Below are positions 1 through 9,900 of a DNA stretch of 64,000 bases, piece after piece (position 1 is the stretch's first letter; every line of letters begins with the position of its first letter). Made by a program: the position numbers and the translations under genes. The notes under the pieces are model-generated. The model was not told where the DNA came from. It saw only the letters and a list, made by a program, of their open reading frames with translations, and searched no databases. Source of the DNA: Xenopus tropicalis (taxonomy: Eukaryota; Chordata; Amphibia; Anura; Pipidae); the NCBI RefSeq assembly GCF_000004195.4, contig NC_030680.2, positions 149,058,545 to 149,122,544 on the forward strand, in the 5' to 3' direction.

Positions 1-75
1 ATTATGGGAAGACGTTCTGTGTGCACAATTAGCTCCTTAGCAGCTAATTGTGCACACAGAACGTCTTCCCATAAT
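1..75. repeat. perfect 34 bp inverted repeat (hairpin, 7 nt loop)
   Basis: Positions 1-34 are the exact reverse complement of 42-75, separated by CCTTAGC. It sits at the window edge, so it may be the end of a longer foldback element. It lies downstream of exon 7 in a CCDC66 intron. Confidence 0.9.
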
Positions 76-149
76 AACTGTTATGATGGCATAACGTCAT
101 TTCCGCAATCAGCAGCTCCCGCCCGCTGTGCCTTGCATTATCCCTTGAA

Positions 150-420
150 TCGCAATGAAAATCGTGATCCATTCATTGCTTTTGAGAAGGCATTGGTGCG
201 GGCCACAAAATATTGTACCGAGGGCCGCAAATGTCCCCCGGGCCGCGAGTTTGAGACCCCTGCTGTTGAGACTTCCCCTGCTAAGAGAAGCAACCGATGT
301 GGCTTCTATGCAACATTTAAGGGAGAATCTAGCTGTTGTGTGGTTGCTAGTTAATCACCCTAGCAACCAGGCAGTGGTTTGGTGTAAATGGAATGATGTA
401 CAATAAAACAAAATAACAAA
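150..420 (-). repeat. degenerate dispersed repeats in CCDC66 intron
   Basis: Read on the minus strand, 210-275 has the phrase GGTCTCAAACTCGCGGCCCG followed by a GCGGCCCTCGG-like stretch. That phrase is typical of an old hAT-type dispersed element in vertebrates (recognition from memory). Positions 340-390 carry GTTGCTAGTTAATCACCCTA and GCAACCAGGCAGTGG, a fragment of the common ~400 bp Xenopus MITE. No gene is seen here. Confidence 0.5.
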
Positions 421-554
421 AGAAAACTAGGCTGATCTAGTCTGGTCTCTCACAACCAATTTACTATTCAGCTGCCCAGCAGTCACAGGGCTTTCTCCCC
501 CTTACAGTTACACCCCTGTGTAAGGACATTAGTAGCTGTCTGTGGCTTCCTTAC

Positions 555-691
555 TTTCTGTGCTTCTGGTAGCGACGGCTGCACACTGTCACACCCACCG
601 GGCTCTGAGCTGGACATTCCCTGGTGCCGGGAGTATCGCCAGCCCCCCTGTGCAGACTCCCTTAGCCTCTTCTTTGTAGCAATTTGCTCAT
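555..691 (-). CDS. ccdc66: CCDC66 exon 7
   Basis: A 137 bp exon with acceptor GATTCCCAAAG and donor AAA|GTAAGG. It continues the preceding block as DEQIATKKRLRESA (human DEQVALKKKEKEVS), then diverges into RYSRHQGMSSSEPGGC and SLPEAQK. The first two bases complete an Asp codon begun in exon 6, and the exon ends in phase 0. Nothing convincing for the next exon appears between 1 and 554, so it must lie further left. Confidence 0.88.
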
Positions 692-3600
692 CTTTGGGAA
701 TCAAACAAAAAATAATCACTATCACTTTACAGCACAAAGCCAAGTCGGAGACCTCATTATCCAAACACAACAAACTGAACTGTAACGACCAATAAAATTT
801 CAGCCAGTTGGTTTAAAGGGTAAAGATGCCCATAAACGGGCAGATTACAGCTGCTGATTTGGGTCCTTCAGACTAATTCAGCAGCTTATCTACCCATGTA
901 TGGGCATCTCAACGGTCCTACCCGAGCTATATCAGGCCTAAAATTGGCCAGATCTCGATTGGGCAGGTTTGATTTCCCATTGGATTGGGGACCACATTGG
1001 CTCGTTCATGCAGTCCCATAACCAATGGTGCCTATGCCGCCAATGTAATTTGCTTGTCCCTAAGCACAAACGATCAAATGATCCCAATATCGAGAAGATC
1101 CGCTCGTTTGGCAACCTCACCAAATGAGTGAATCTTACTGTGTATGGCTCACATGGAAAACCAAGGTAAGATCCCTCCAGAACAGAACTTGAATGCTCTA
1201 TACTTCCTAAACTTACTCAGTGTGCTTCTCTGAGATATTTGCATTTCTCAACACAGAGTCAGCAACCCGAGGGTTAACTGAATCCAGAAAGTTCACAGAT
1301 AGTAAGGGGTTCTGGGCCTTGAACAATCTGTGGACCATTGTCTAAAATTGCTTATATCTCAGAAATCACTGAAAACTGAAACTGAGGAATACACTCAGTA
1401 AGTTTATTGGGTTAATATTCCTGTTATTGGGATTTTCCAAGTGGGTCGATCTCTGTGGTGCAAAGGGAAGAAGTGCAAGATGATTTAGTGTACCCATCCA
1501 AGCAAGGGGGAAACACTAAATCAAGCTTTTCATTCACTGCCTGCAGTGTTCCTCTCTCTGTGACCACAGGGAAGAGAGCAGCCCAGGAGCTGGAAATACA
1601 GCAGATCAGGGACAGGGAAGCAGTGGGTGTTTACTTACCCTTTACACAATATGACACATTGTTTATTGCGCACTTATTATTTGGACAATAGGCAAAAAAC
1701 CTACCTAATTCTTTCCGCCACTTCGTTTTTTTGGCTTCCTCGAGGCTTTTGTCTCGCTCGCGTTCTCCCAGGGTGCTGAATAAATCGCCCTGCAGCCTCG
1801 TGTTGTATCTGGGAACAGTAAACAAGCAGTGCCTTTAGGTCTCTGTGTAATACAAAGCTGCTTGCAGTCACTTTAGTTTGGGCACAGTGTTGGGCAGAGG
1901 GTAATTAAGTGCCAGGGACCCGCCGGGGCTGTTCCGTTACACAGGGGCTGCATACAATTGAGCACGGTGTGATTTGCAGCAAAGCCAAACGCCAGCAGTT
2001 TCCTGACTTCAAATATTTGTTTTATGCCACAGCAACCAATGACGGCTCGATTACACGGATGGGCGAGCAATGCTGCAGCTGGCGGATTTCTCTGAGTCAA
2101 AACACTGCAGGTTTGGGTCGGTTCCCAATGTACAGAAACTGCGCAGAGCAATGAAATTAATGGAAAAGAACAGACTTACACGTCGGTGCTCTGCTCAGCA
2201 GCTTTGGGATCCAGGTCCGGTGATGCCAGAACATTCTCATTCCGTGCAGGTTCTGTCGTGTTCTCCTCGGTACCAGCTTCTGGCGCTGAAATAAACAAAG
2301 GGAAGGTACATCTGTTGATGTCGTTCCCTGGCTCAGTTATTACTTTTAAACGAACAAAAAGACCTTCCTCGCACACCCTTGACTCTCCAAAACAATTCAG
2401 CGTTCGGTGCACACTGCTGGGGAGATCGGCACCCTCCCAAAAATTCCAAATAGCGCCAAAAGCACTGGCACACAGAGCTACAAACGGGACTAGCCCTTTA
2501 AAAAATCTTTATTGCGGAGGTGCAACGTTTCGGGGCAAAGTGACCCCTTGATAAAAGTGACCCCTTGATAAAGGGGTCACTTTGCCCCGAAACGTTGCAC
2601 CTCCACAATAAAGATTTTTTTAAAGGGCTAGCCCCGTTTGTAGCTCTGTGTGCCAGTGCTTTTGGCGCTATCAGTTATTAATTTTGCCATTAGTAACGAC
2701 ACAAGCAAAATGCCACCCTGGGTGCTGCGTCTGTTCGTTCATTTACACACGATTGGGGTGTAGGAAAATGAGCCCAAAAGGAGAAGGTGAAGCTGCATGA
2801 AGTGCCCCCCGTTTTTCTTACCGTCACTTTCCCTCTGATCCTGAGTGATTATTTTGTTTCCCTGATTGATGGTCATTAGAATCTGCTGGAACTGCTCTTG
2901 GGTGAGACACACCAGGCTCTCTCTGAGCTGCTCGGCCGAGACCTTGGGCTGGGAGCGCTGCTGCCGGGGAGCGCCGGAGTGCGTCGGCCTTTTCGGCTGC
3001 GCCTTTGCTTTCCCCGGGTCCTGCTTGTGGAGCTGCACATTTTGCTGTAGGACAGGGGCCTGGTGTTTATTCTCCAACTCCTTCAGCACGTTAACCTGCG
3101 CCTTGCTGGGCTGCCCGTCTCGCGAGCCACTTTTGATTCTCTGTCCGGCAGCTTCCGGCTTCACATTATTGGTCTGAACAGATTTAAGGACCTGGCTGGG
3201 CTGTGTGACTTTCTGCGTCCTTCCTTTGTTGCCTGCCTGAAGATATACACATCATGTTACTAAATGCAGAAATATGACCGGAACATTAAAGGGGAACTGA
3301 TGCCGGTTAATTAGTGTTGCTCACCTGCTTATTAAGCTTTCTATCACTTCCTGCAAAAGAAACACATCAGAAATCAGGATATAGCAATCACACAGGGGCA
3401 GCTGAGAATAAGGGTTATTCATTATTATGCACTCATATCATAGGGCAAATATTACATAACATTACCATACGGTGCCAAAATGAGTCTTGTCTTCCCGTCC
3501 AAAATCTGGGTCTCAAGCTTGAGGCCATCCCTGCAAGAGAAAGCGCTGGTTTAGGGGTGCGGTAGAGCTGCTGTACCCCGGTAATGTTCAGCTGCACCCC

Positions 3601-5797
3601 CCACCCCATAGCACACAAGAAAGCAAGTCTGTGGGTAGGACGTGCCTTCTGCTCAGTGATACAGGCTCCGTGTATCTAATCCGCCCACTGCCTGGGCTGC
3701 CGGGGTCTCTAAGCCCACAAGCTGCTGATTAAATGGTTAGCAGTGAGCCCAGGAAGCCCCCATGCCGCTCACTCAGATTATAGGCAAGAACTGGGAACCA
3801 GCTGCCCAAATTGTTGTGCCCACTTAACTCCTAATCTAAACATTTCCAACACAGTAACAGGTTCTGTCTCTTTGGCCCCCACTTGCTGGAAGGGGTGAGT
3901 AGTGATGAGTAGGCCAGAGTGGGAGAGGAAGATCAGGAGGGTAGGACTGGCTAATGGGAGGGCTACTTACTGTAATTGGCCAGGGCAGCAGTGCCAGGCA
4001 GGTCGGGGGTTAGTAGCACTGCCACTGAGGGGAGCAGTGTCACCCATTAGTGTAGGGACTCTAGGGGCCCAAGGATAGGGGGATGCCAAGGGGGGGGGTG
4101 ACACTGTGGGGACCTTGGGCACCTGTTGAGTGAGTACTTCCACTGGCTGTAACTGATGCCCAGCCTGTGCCCACATCATCAGGAGATATTCTAATAAGTG
4201 AATCTATGGCATGAATGGGCTGGCAACTGGCAAATGTGTATTCTTAGCCAGCGCCGGGGTATTATACTCAGGGGGGTATTATACACAGGGGGGTATTATA
4301 CAAAGGGGACATACAAGAGACATCTGATAAACAGAGAGGGTAGTATCCAGTCAGTGCTGGGGGGCTATACACTGGGGGTAAGTCAGTGCCGGGGGGCTAT
4401 ACACTGGGGGTAAGTCAGTGCCGGGGGCTATACACTGGGGGTAAGTCAGTGCCGGGGGGCTATACACTGGGGGTAAGTCAGTGCCGGGGGGCTATACGCT
4501 GGGAGTAAGTCAGTGCCGGGGGGCTATACGCTGGGGGTAAGTCAGTGCCGGGGGGCTATACGCTGGGGGTAAGTCAGTGCCGGGGGACTATACGCTGGGG
4601 GTAAGTCAGTGCCGGGGGGGCTATACGCTGGGGGTAAGTCAGTGCCGGGGGGGCTATACGCTGGGGGTAAGTCAGTGCCGGGGGGGCTATACGCTGGGGG
4701 TAAGTCAGTGCCGGGGGTATATACGCTGGGGGTAAGTCAGTGCCGGGGGGCTATACGCTGGGGGTAAGTCAGTGCCGGGGGGCTATACGCTGGGGGTAAG
4801 TCAGTGCCGGGGGGCTATACGCTGGGGGTAAGTCAGTGCCGGGGGGCTATACGCTGGGGGTAAGTCAGTGCCGGGGGGCTATACGCTGGGGGTAAGTCAG
4901 TGCCGGGGGCTATACGCTGGGGGTAAGTCAGTGCCGGAGGGCTATACGCTGGGGGTAAGTCAGTGCCGGGGGGCTATAAGCTGGGGGTAAGTCAGTGCCG
5001 GGGGGCTATAAGCTGGGGGTAAGTCAGTGCCGGGGGGCTATACGCTGGGGGTAAGTCAGTGCCGGGGGGCTATACGCTGGGGGTAAGTCAGTGCCGGGGG
5101 GCTATACGCTGGGGGTAAGTCAGTGCCGGGGGGCTATACGCTGGGGGTAAGTCAGTGCTGAGGGGCTATACGCTGGGGGTAAGTCAGTGCCGGGGGGCTA
5201 TACGCTGGGGGTAAGTCAGTGCCGGGGGGCTATACGCTGGGGGGTAAGTCAGTGCCGGGGGGCTATACGCTGGGGGTAAGTCAGTGCCGGGGGCTATACG
5301 CTGGGGGTAAGTCAGTGCCGGGGGGGCTATACGCTGGGGGTAAGTCAGTGCCGGGGGGCTATACGCTGGGGGTAAGTCAGTGCCGGGGGGCTATACGCTG
5401 GGGGTAAGTCAGTGCCGGGGGGCTATACGCTGGGGGGTAAGTCAGTGCCGGGGGGCTATACGCTGGGGGTAAGTCAGTGCCGGGGGGCTATACGCTGGGG
5501 GTAAGTCAGTGCCGGGGGGCTATACGCTGGGGGTAAGTCAGTGCCGGGGGGCTATACGCTGGGGGGTAAGTCAGTGCCGGGGGGCTATACGCTGGGGGGT
5601 AAGTCAGTGCCGGGGGGCTATACGCTGGGGGTAAGTCAGTGCCGGGGGGCTATACGCTGGGGGTAAGTCAGTGCCGGGGGGCTATACGCTGGGGGTAAGT
5701 CAGTGCCGGGGGGCTATACACTGGGGGTATCAGTCAATGTTGGGGTGAGAACCTTATGCAGTTTCTATAGTAACAGCCCCACTTACCCCAGGTTCAT
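555..5797 (-). CDS. ccdc66: CCDC66, 5' part of the gene (exons 1-7, continues beyond left edge)
   Basis: This is the orthologue of vertebrate CCDC66, a coiled-coil microtubule-binding protein of centrosomes, centriolar satellites and primary cilia, needed for photoreceptor maintenance in mammals (family knowledge). Exons read right to left: 5797-5787, 3530-3466, 3350-3325, 3236-2822, 2285-2180, 1808-1705, 691-555. Each boundary has AG/GT splice sites and the phases join without a break (2,1,0,1,0-based remainders consistent throughout). The spliced protein begins MNLGDGLKLETQILDGKTRL, against human MNLGDGLKLETELLDGKTKL recalled from the family. It contains SLVCLTQEQFQQILMTINQG and DLFSTLGERERDKSLEEA, both strongly conserved blocks of the N-terminal third. 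About 290 codons are present. The central coiled coils and C-terminus lie left of position 1. The linker between the conserved blocks (exons 4-5) is poorly conserved, as expected for this protein. Confidence is high for identity and moderate that no small exon was missed. Confidence 0.93.
826..1147. repeat. dispersed MITE-like element in CCDC66 intron 6
   Basis: The segment opens with CCCATAAACGGGCAGATTA and has phrases such as TTTGGGTCCTTCAGAC, TATGGGCATC and GAAGATCCGCTCGTTTGG. The same ordered phrases occur at 41095-41275, so this is a repeated family, probably a non-autonomous DNA transposon (inference). Confidence 0.65.
1208..1406. repeat. ~200 bp foldback MITE with terminal inverted repeats
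   Basis: The left end TAAACTTACTCAGTG and the right end CACTCAGTAAGTTTA are inverted repeats with one mismatch. Further in, TCTGAGATATTTGCA and TGCTTATATCTCAGA also pair. It lies wholly within CCDC66 intron 6. Confidence 0.65.
1705..1808 (-). CDS. ccdc66: CCDC66 exon 6, FSTLGERE block
   Basis: A 104 bp exon with acceptor TACTGTTCCCAG and donor TTAG|GTAGGT. It encodes DLFSTLGERERDKSLEEA followed by KKTKWRKEL. The human protein has FSTLGERECDRSSLEAKK and then QWRKEL here, so homology is unmistakable. This is the start of the charged, helix-forming part of the protein. It leaves in phase 1. Confidence 0.95.
2180..2285 (-). CDS. ccdc66: CCDC66 exon 5 (variable acidic linker)
   Basis: A 106 bp exon between acceptor TTTATTTCAG and donor CGT|GTAAGT. 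It encodes an acidic, low-conservation segment beginning APEAGTEENTTEPA and ending EQSTDV. Splice phases (enters at 1, leaves at 2) fit exons 4 and 6 exactly. Human CCDC66 has a longer poorly conserved stretch at this place, so the assignment rests on phase, splice sites and position more than on similarity. Confidence 0.82.
2451..2670. repeat. ~220 bp foldback element in CCDC66 intron 4
   Basis: The left arm begins TAGCGCCAAAAGCACTGGCA and the right arm ends in its reverse complement. Almost the full length pairs, including GGGGCAAAGTGACCCCTTG against its complement, with a short central direct duplication of GTGACCCCTTGATAAA. Transcripts of either strand would form a long hairpin. The CCCGAAACGTTGCACCTCC motif suggests a dispersed DNA-transposon family. 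Confidence 0.85.
2822..3236 (-). CDS. ccdc66: CCDC66 exon 4, conserved VCLTQxQ block
   Basis: A 415 bp exon with acceptor ATATCTTCAG and donor ACG|GTAAGA. It begins with the basic stretch AGNKGRTQKVT and ends with the block SLVCLTQEQFQQILMTINQG, which is the signature of the CCDC66 N-terminal region (human SLVCLTQDQLQQILMTVNQG). Between them is a Gln/Lys/Pro-rich, probably disordered linker of about 100 residues with little conservation. It ends in phase 1. Confidence 0.94.
3325..3350 (-). CDS. ccdc66: CCDC66 exon 3 (26 bp microexon)
   Basis: The acceptor TCTTTTGCAG and donor CAG|GTGAGC bound 26 bases. These convert phase 1 to phase 0 and encode GSDRKLNKQ. Sequence similarity to mammals is weak here. 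The call rests on the perfect splice sites and on this exon being the one needed to connect exons 2 and 4 in frame. Confidence 0.8.
3466..3530 (-). CDS. ccdc66: CCDC66 exon 2
   Basis: A 65 bp exon. The acceptor reads TTTCTCTTGCAG and the donor G|GTAATG. It encodes DGLKLETQILDGKTRLILAP, nearly identical to human CCDC66 residues 5-24. The first base completes the split glycine codon of exon 1, and the last base begins a glycine codon completed by exon 3. Confidence 0.93.
3537..4348. other. CCDC66 intron 1, proximal unique part
   Basis: No exon, RNA gene or recognised repeat is seen here. At 4255-4305 there are three degenerate ~17 bp G-rich copies of GGGGGGTATTATACACA that lead into the 32 bp array. 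Confidence 0.5.
4349..5735 (+). repeat. 32 bp G-rich minisatellite in CCDC66 intron 1 (~43 units)
   Basis: Units of 31-33 bp are built on GGGGGTAAGTCAGTGCCGG plus GGGCTATACGCT. Variation is mostly in G-run length and a few substitutions, with older variants (ACACTGG) at both ends. Each unit has two runs of five or more G on the plus strand, so the DNA is quadruplex-prone. The CCDC66 transcript reads the C-rich strand. Each unit also holds a 5' splice-site-like GGTAAGT on the antisense strand. Confidence 0.95.
5787..5797 (-). CDS. ccdc66: CCDC66 exon 1, coding part (start codon)
   Basis: The minus strand reads ATG AAC CTG GG followed by the donor GTAAGT. This gives M-N-L-G with the glycine codon split 2+1 across the intron. 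It matches the MNLG start of human CCDC66 and joins exon 2 in frame. The 5' UTR extends rightward for an unknown distance. This start is chosen because it is the only ATG whose splice phase fits exon 2 and because it reproduces the family N-terminus. Confidence 0.9.
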
Positions 5798-5998
5798 GGC
5801 CCCAGAAGGCGAGGGTCCCAGTGCCAGACAGTCCCGGCCCCGCTCTGTGTACAGTTGGTTAGTGATATCGCGCAACAAACCGCGCAGCCACTGGGAGAAA
5901 GCGGCGCCCCGAACATCCAATCACAACGCGTTTCACTGGTGTGTCGGCGCTTACCTGGATCAGCTGATCAACCGGCTGTCAGTTAGTGTGGCGCGGCC
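5798..5998. promoter_or_regulatory. CCDC66 promoter / 5' UTR region, possibly bidirectional
   Basis: This stretch lies immediately upstream of the CCDC66 start codon. It is rich in CpG (GATATCGCGC, CCGCGCAGCC, GCGGCGCCCCG, GTGGCGCGGCC) in an otherwise CpG-poor neighbourhood. It has a CCAAT box at 5917-5921 on the plus strand and no obvious TATA box. This fits a housekeeping-type CpG promoter for a centrosomal gene. The transcription start cannot be placed from sequence alone. Confidence 0.6.
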
Positions 5999-6171
5999 AT
6001 GTTTATTGCTGGCAGAACCCTTACTGGCCAAGAACTGTACAATGTAACGCGAGTTTCTAGCGGGAGATCCTTGTGTAGTGACTTCTTCATGGCCCTTAAC
6101 TTATCTTCTATTCTACTGGGCTGCCCCAATGATTCTCCTGTAGGGTTTGGGGTTACATCCCCTTTAATACG
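5999..6171 (+). CDS. possible first exon of a divergent transcript
   Basis: An ATG at 5999, next to the CCDC66 promoter and on the opposite strand, opens a frame beginning MFIAGRTLTGQELYNV. It runs 57 codons plus two bases to a consensus donor ACG|GTAAGT at 6172; the frame stops immediately after if not spliced. I do not recognise the peptide and see no following exon, so this may instead be a non-coding divergent promoter transcript or chance. The support is only the CpG-rich promoter to its left, the strong donor and the open frame. Confidence 0.25.
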
Positions 6172-6228
6172 GTAAGTAATGAGTGACAGCAAGGTGGGTG
6201 AGGAATTGAGCTGTTAATTACAGTGTAG

Positions 6229-6243
6229 CCAGCAGGGGGCAGC
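6229..6243 (+). promoter_or_regulatory. CTCF-like binding site
   Basis: CCAGCAGGGGGCAGC fits the CTCF core consensus (CCASYAGRKGGCRS) at every position. It lies about 430 bp upstream of the CCDC66 start, between the promoter and the 49 bp array. Confidence 0.5.
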
Positions 6244-6635
6244 AGTGCAGCAGGGTACCAGGCCTGAGAGATGAGTAACTAAGGGCAAGACCAATGAGAA
6301 ACCTGGAATAATGGTGTCAGTTTGCTGCTTGTTGGGTTTTAACCCAAACACTTCAGGGAAGTTTAGGGCACAACTGTCTGTTTGGGTTTCTGTGAATAAT
6401 GTGGCAAATAACAAAGTTCCCAACCCTACAATAAGCCCAGATTTCATTGGCCAGTGTCACCTCCTATGCAATAGGGAACAGTGAGTCCCTCAGGGCTACT
6501 TACCCCTTCAGACTGGGAATCTTCAGGGTAATTTGCTCCTGAAACAAATCTTTTTTTTCTTCTATTGCTGAGGTGAGTCCGTTCCTCCTTTTTCCCTTTC
6601 TTGTTCTCCAGCATAAGCGACTCAGGGCAGAGTAG

Positions 6636-6652
6636 CCATAAGGGGGCGCTAC
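6636..6652 (+). promoter_or_regulatory. weaker CTCF-like site
   Basis: CCATAAGGGGGCGCTAC matches the AGGGGGCGCTA half of the CTCF motif, with two mismatches in the upstream half. It is in the same orientation as the better site 400 bp to the left. Confidence 0.3.
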
Positions 6653-6984
6653 TGTGCAAGGTGTACATTACATGGCTTCAGCTGTGGCACAAAGCCCTGG
6701 GGCGTTAGTTGGGTTCTTGGGCGCCACATTGGGTTGGACATGAGGCCCAGCTCCTGTATTGGCCATGAGTAAGGGAAAGGCTTGGTGCCTGCAGGGTATT
6801 AGGCCAGATGACTGGGTAGCTCATACGGCTAATGGACTGGTTAATGGTGGGATTAAGCTGCGGGGAAGGCAGTTGCGTGTTGGGTAAGGTAGTGGGTCAG
6901 TAAAAATGTGGGTGCCAAAAATTGGTTCTGCGCAGAACTCTATTCCAAAGGGGTTCCCAGTCCATAACTACAGTTATACCAACC
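6653..6984. other. unique sequence with no recognised feature
   Basis: I see no gene, RNA or repeat here. The segment ends where the 49 bp array begins. Confidence 0.4.
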
Positions 6985-9900
6985 TATCAATATACACACT
7001 ATGTATATATACACCCATACAGACCTATCCATATACCCACATGTATACACACTATATATACACCCATACAGACCTATCCATATACCCACATGTATACACA
7101 CTATATATATACCCATACAGACCTATCCATATACCCACATGTATACACACTATATATATACCCATACTGACCTATCCATATACCCACATGTATACACAAT
7201 ATATATACACCCATACAGACCTATCCATATACCCACATGTATACACAATATATATATACCCATACAGACCTATCCATATACCCACATGTATACACACTAT
7301 ATATATACCCATACTGACCTATCCATATACCCACATGTATACACACTATATATACACCCATACAGACCTATCCATATACCCACATGTATACACACTATAT
7401 ATATACCCATACTGACCTATCCATATACCCACATGTATACACACTATATATATACCCATACTGACCTATCCATATACGCACATGTATACACACTATATAT
7501 ACACCCATACAGACCTATCCATATACCCACATGTATACACACTATATATATACCCATACTGACCTATCCATATACCCACATGTATACACACTATATATAT
7601 ACCCATACTGACCTATCCATATACCCACATGTATACACACTATATATATACCCATACTGACCTATCCATATACCCACATGTATACACACTATATATATAC
7701 CCATACTGACCTATCCATATACCCACATATATACACACTATATATATACCCATACTGACCTATCCATATACCCACATATATACACACTATATATATACCC
7801 ATACTGACCTATCCATATACCCACATGTATACACACTATATATATACCCATACTGACCTATCCATATACCCACATGTATACACACTATATATATACCCAT
7901 ACTGACCTATCCATATACCCACATGTATACACACTATATATATACCCATACTGACCTATCCATATACCCACATGTATACACACTATATATATACCATACT
8001 GACCTATCCATATACCCACATGTATACACATTATATATATATACCCATACTGACCTATCCATATACCCACATGTATACACACTATATATATACCCATACT
8101 GACCTATCCATATACCCACATGTATACACACTATATATATACCCATACTGACCTATCCATATACCCACATGTATACACACTATATATATATATACCATAC
8201 TGACCTATCCATATACCCACATGTATACACACTATATATATATATACCCATACTGACCTATCCATATACCCACATGTATACACACTATATATATACCCAT
8301 ACTGACCTATCCATATACCCACATGTATACACACTATATATATATATATACCCATACTGACCTATCCATATACCCACATGTATACACACTATATATATAT
8401 ATACCCATACTGACCTATCCATATACCCACATGTATACACACTATATATATACCCATACAGACCTATCCATATACCCACATGTATACACACTATATAATA
8501 TACCCATACTGACCTATCCATATCCCACATGTATACACAATATATTATATACACCCATAAGACCTATCCAATACCCACATGTATACACATATATATATAC
8601 CCATACTGACCTATCCATATACCCACATGTATACACACTATATATATACCCATACTGACCTATCCATATACCCACATGTATACACACTATATATAACACC
8701 CATACAGACCTATCCATATACCCACATGTATACACACTATATATATACCCATACTGACCTATCCATATACCCACATGTATACACACTATATATATCCCAT
8801 ACTGACCTATCCATATACCCACATGTATACACACTATATATACACCCATACAGACCTATCCATATACCCACATGTATACACACTATATATATACCCATAC
8901 AGACCTATCCATATACCCACATATATACACACTATATATATACCCATACTGACCTATCCATATACCCACATGTATACACACTATATATATACCCATACTG
9001 ACCTATCCATATACCCACATGTATACACACTATATATATACCCATACTGACCTATCCATATACCCACATGTATACACACTATATATATACCCATACTGAC
9101 CTATCCATATACCCACATGTATACACACTTATATATACCCGATACTGACCTATCCATATACCCACATGTATACACACTATATATATACCCATACTGACCT
9201 ATCCATATACCCACATGTATACACCACTATATCATATACCCATACTGACCTATCCATATACCCACATGTATACACACTATATATATACCCATACTGACCT
9301 ATCCATATACCCACATGTATACAACACTATATATATATACCCATACTGACCTATCCATATACCCACATGTATACACACTATATATATACCCATACTGACC
9401 TATCCATATACCCACATGTATACACACTATATATATATACCCATACTGACCTATCCATAAACCCACATGTATACACACTATATATATATACCCATACTGA
9501 CCTATCCATAAACCCACATGTATACACACTATATATATATATATACCCATACTGACCTATCCATATACCCACATGTATACACACTATATATATAACCCAT
9601 ACTGACCTATCCATATACCCACATGTATACACACTATATATATACCCATACTGACCTATCCATATACCCACATGTATACACACTATATATATATACCCAT
9701 ACTGACCTATCCATAAACCCACATGTATACCACACTATATATATATATATACCATACTGACCTGATCCATATACCCACATGTATACACACTATATATATA
9801 TATACCCATACTGACCTATCCATATACCCACATGTATACACACTATATATATATATACCCATACTGACCTATCCATATACCCACATGTATACACACTATA

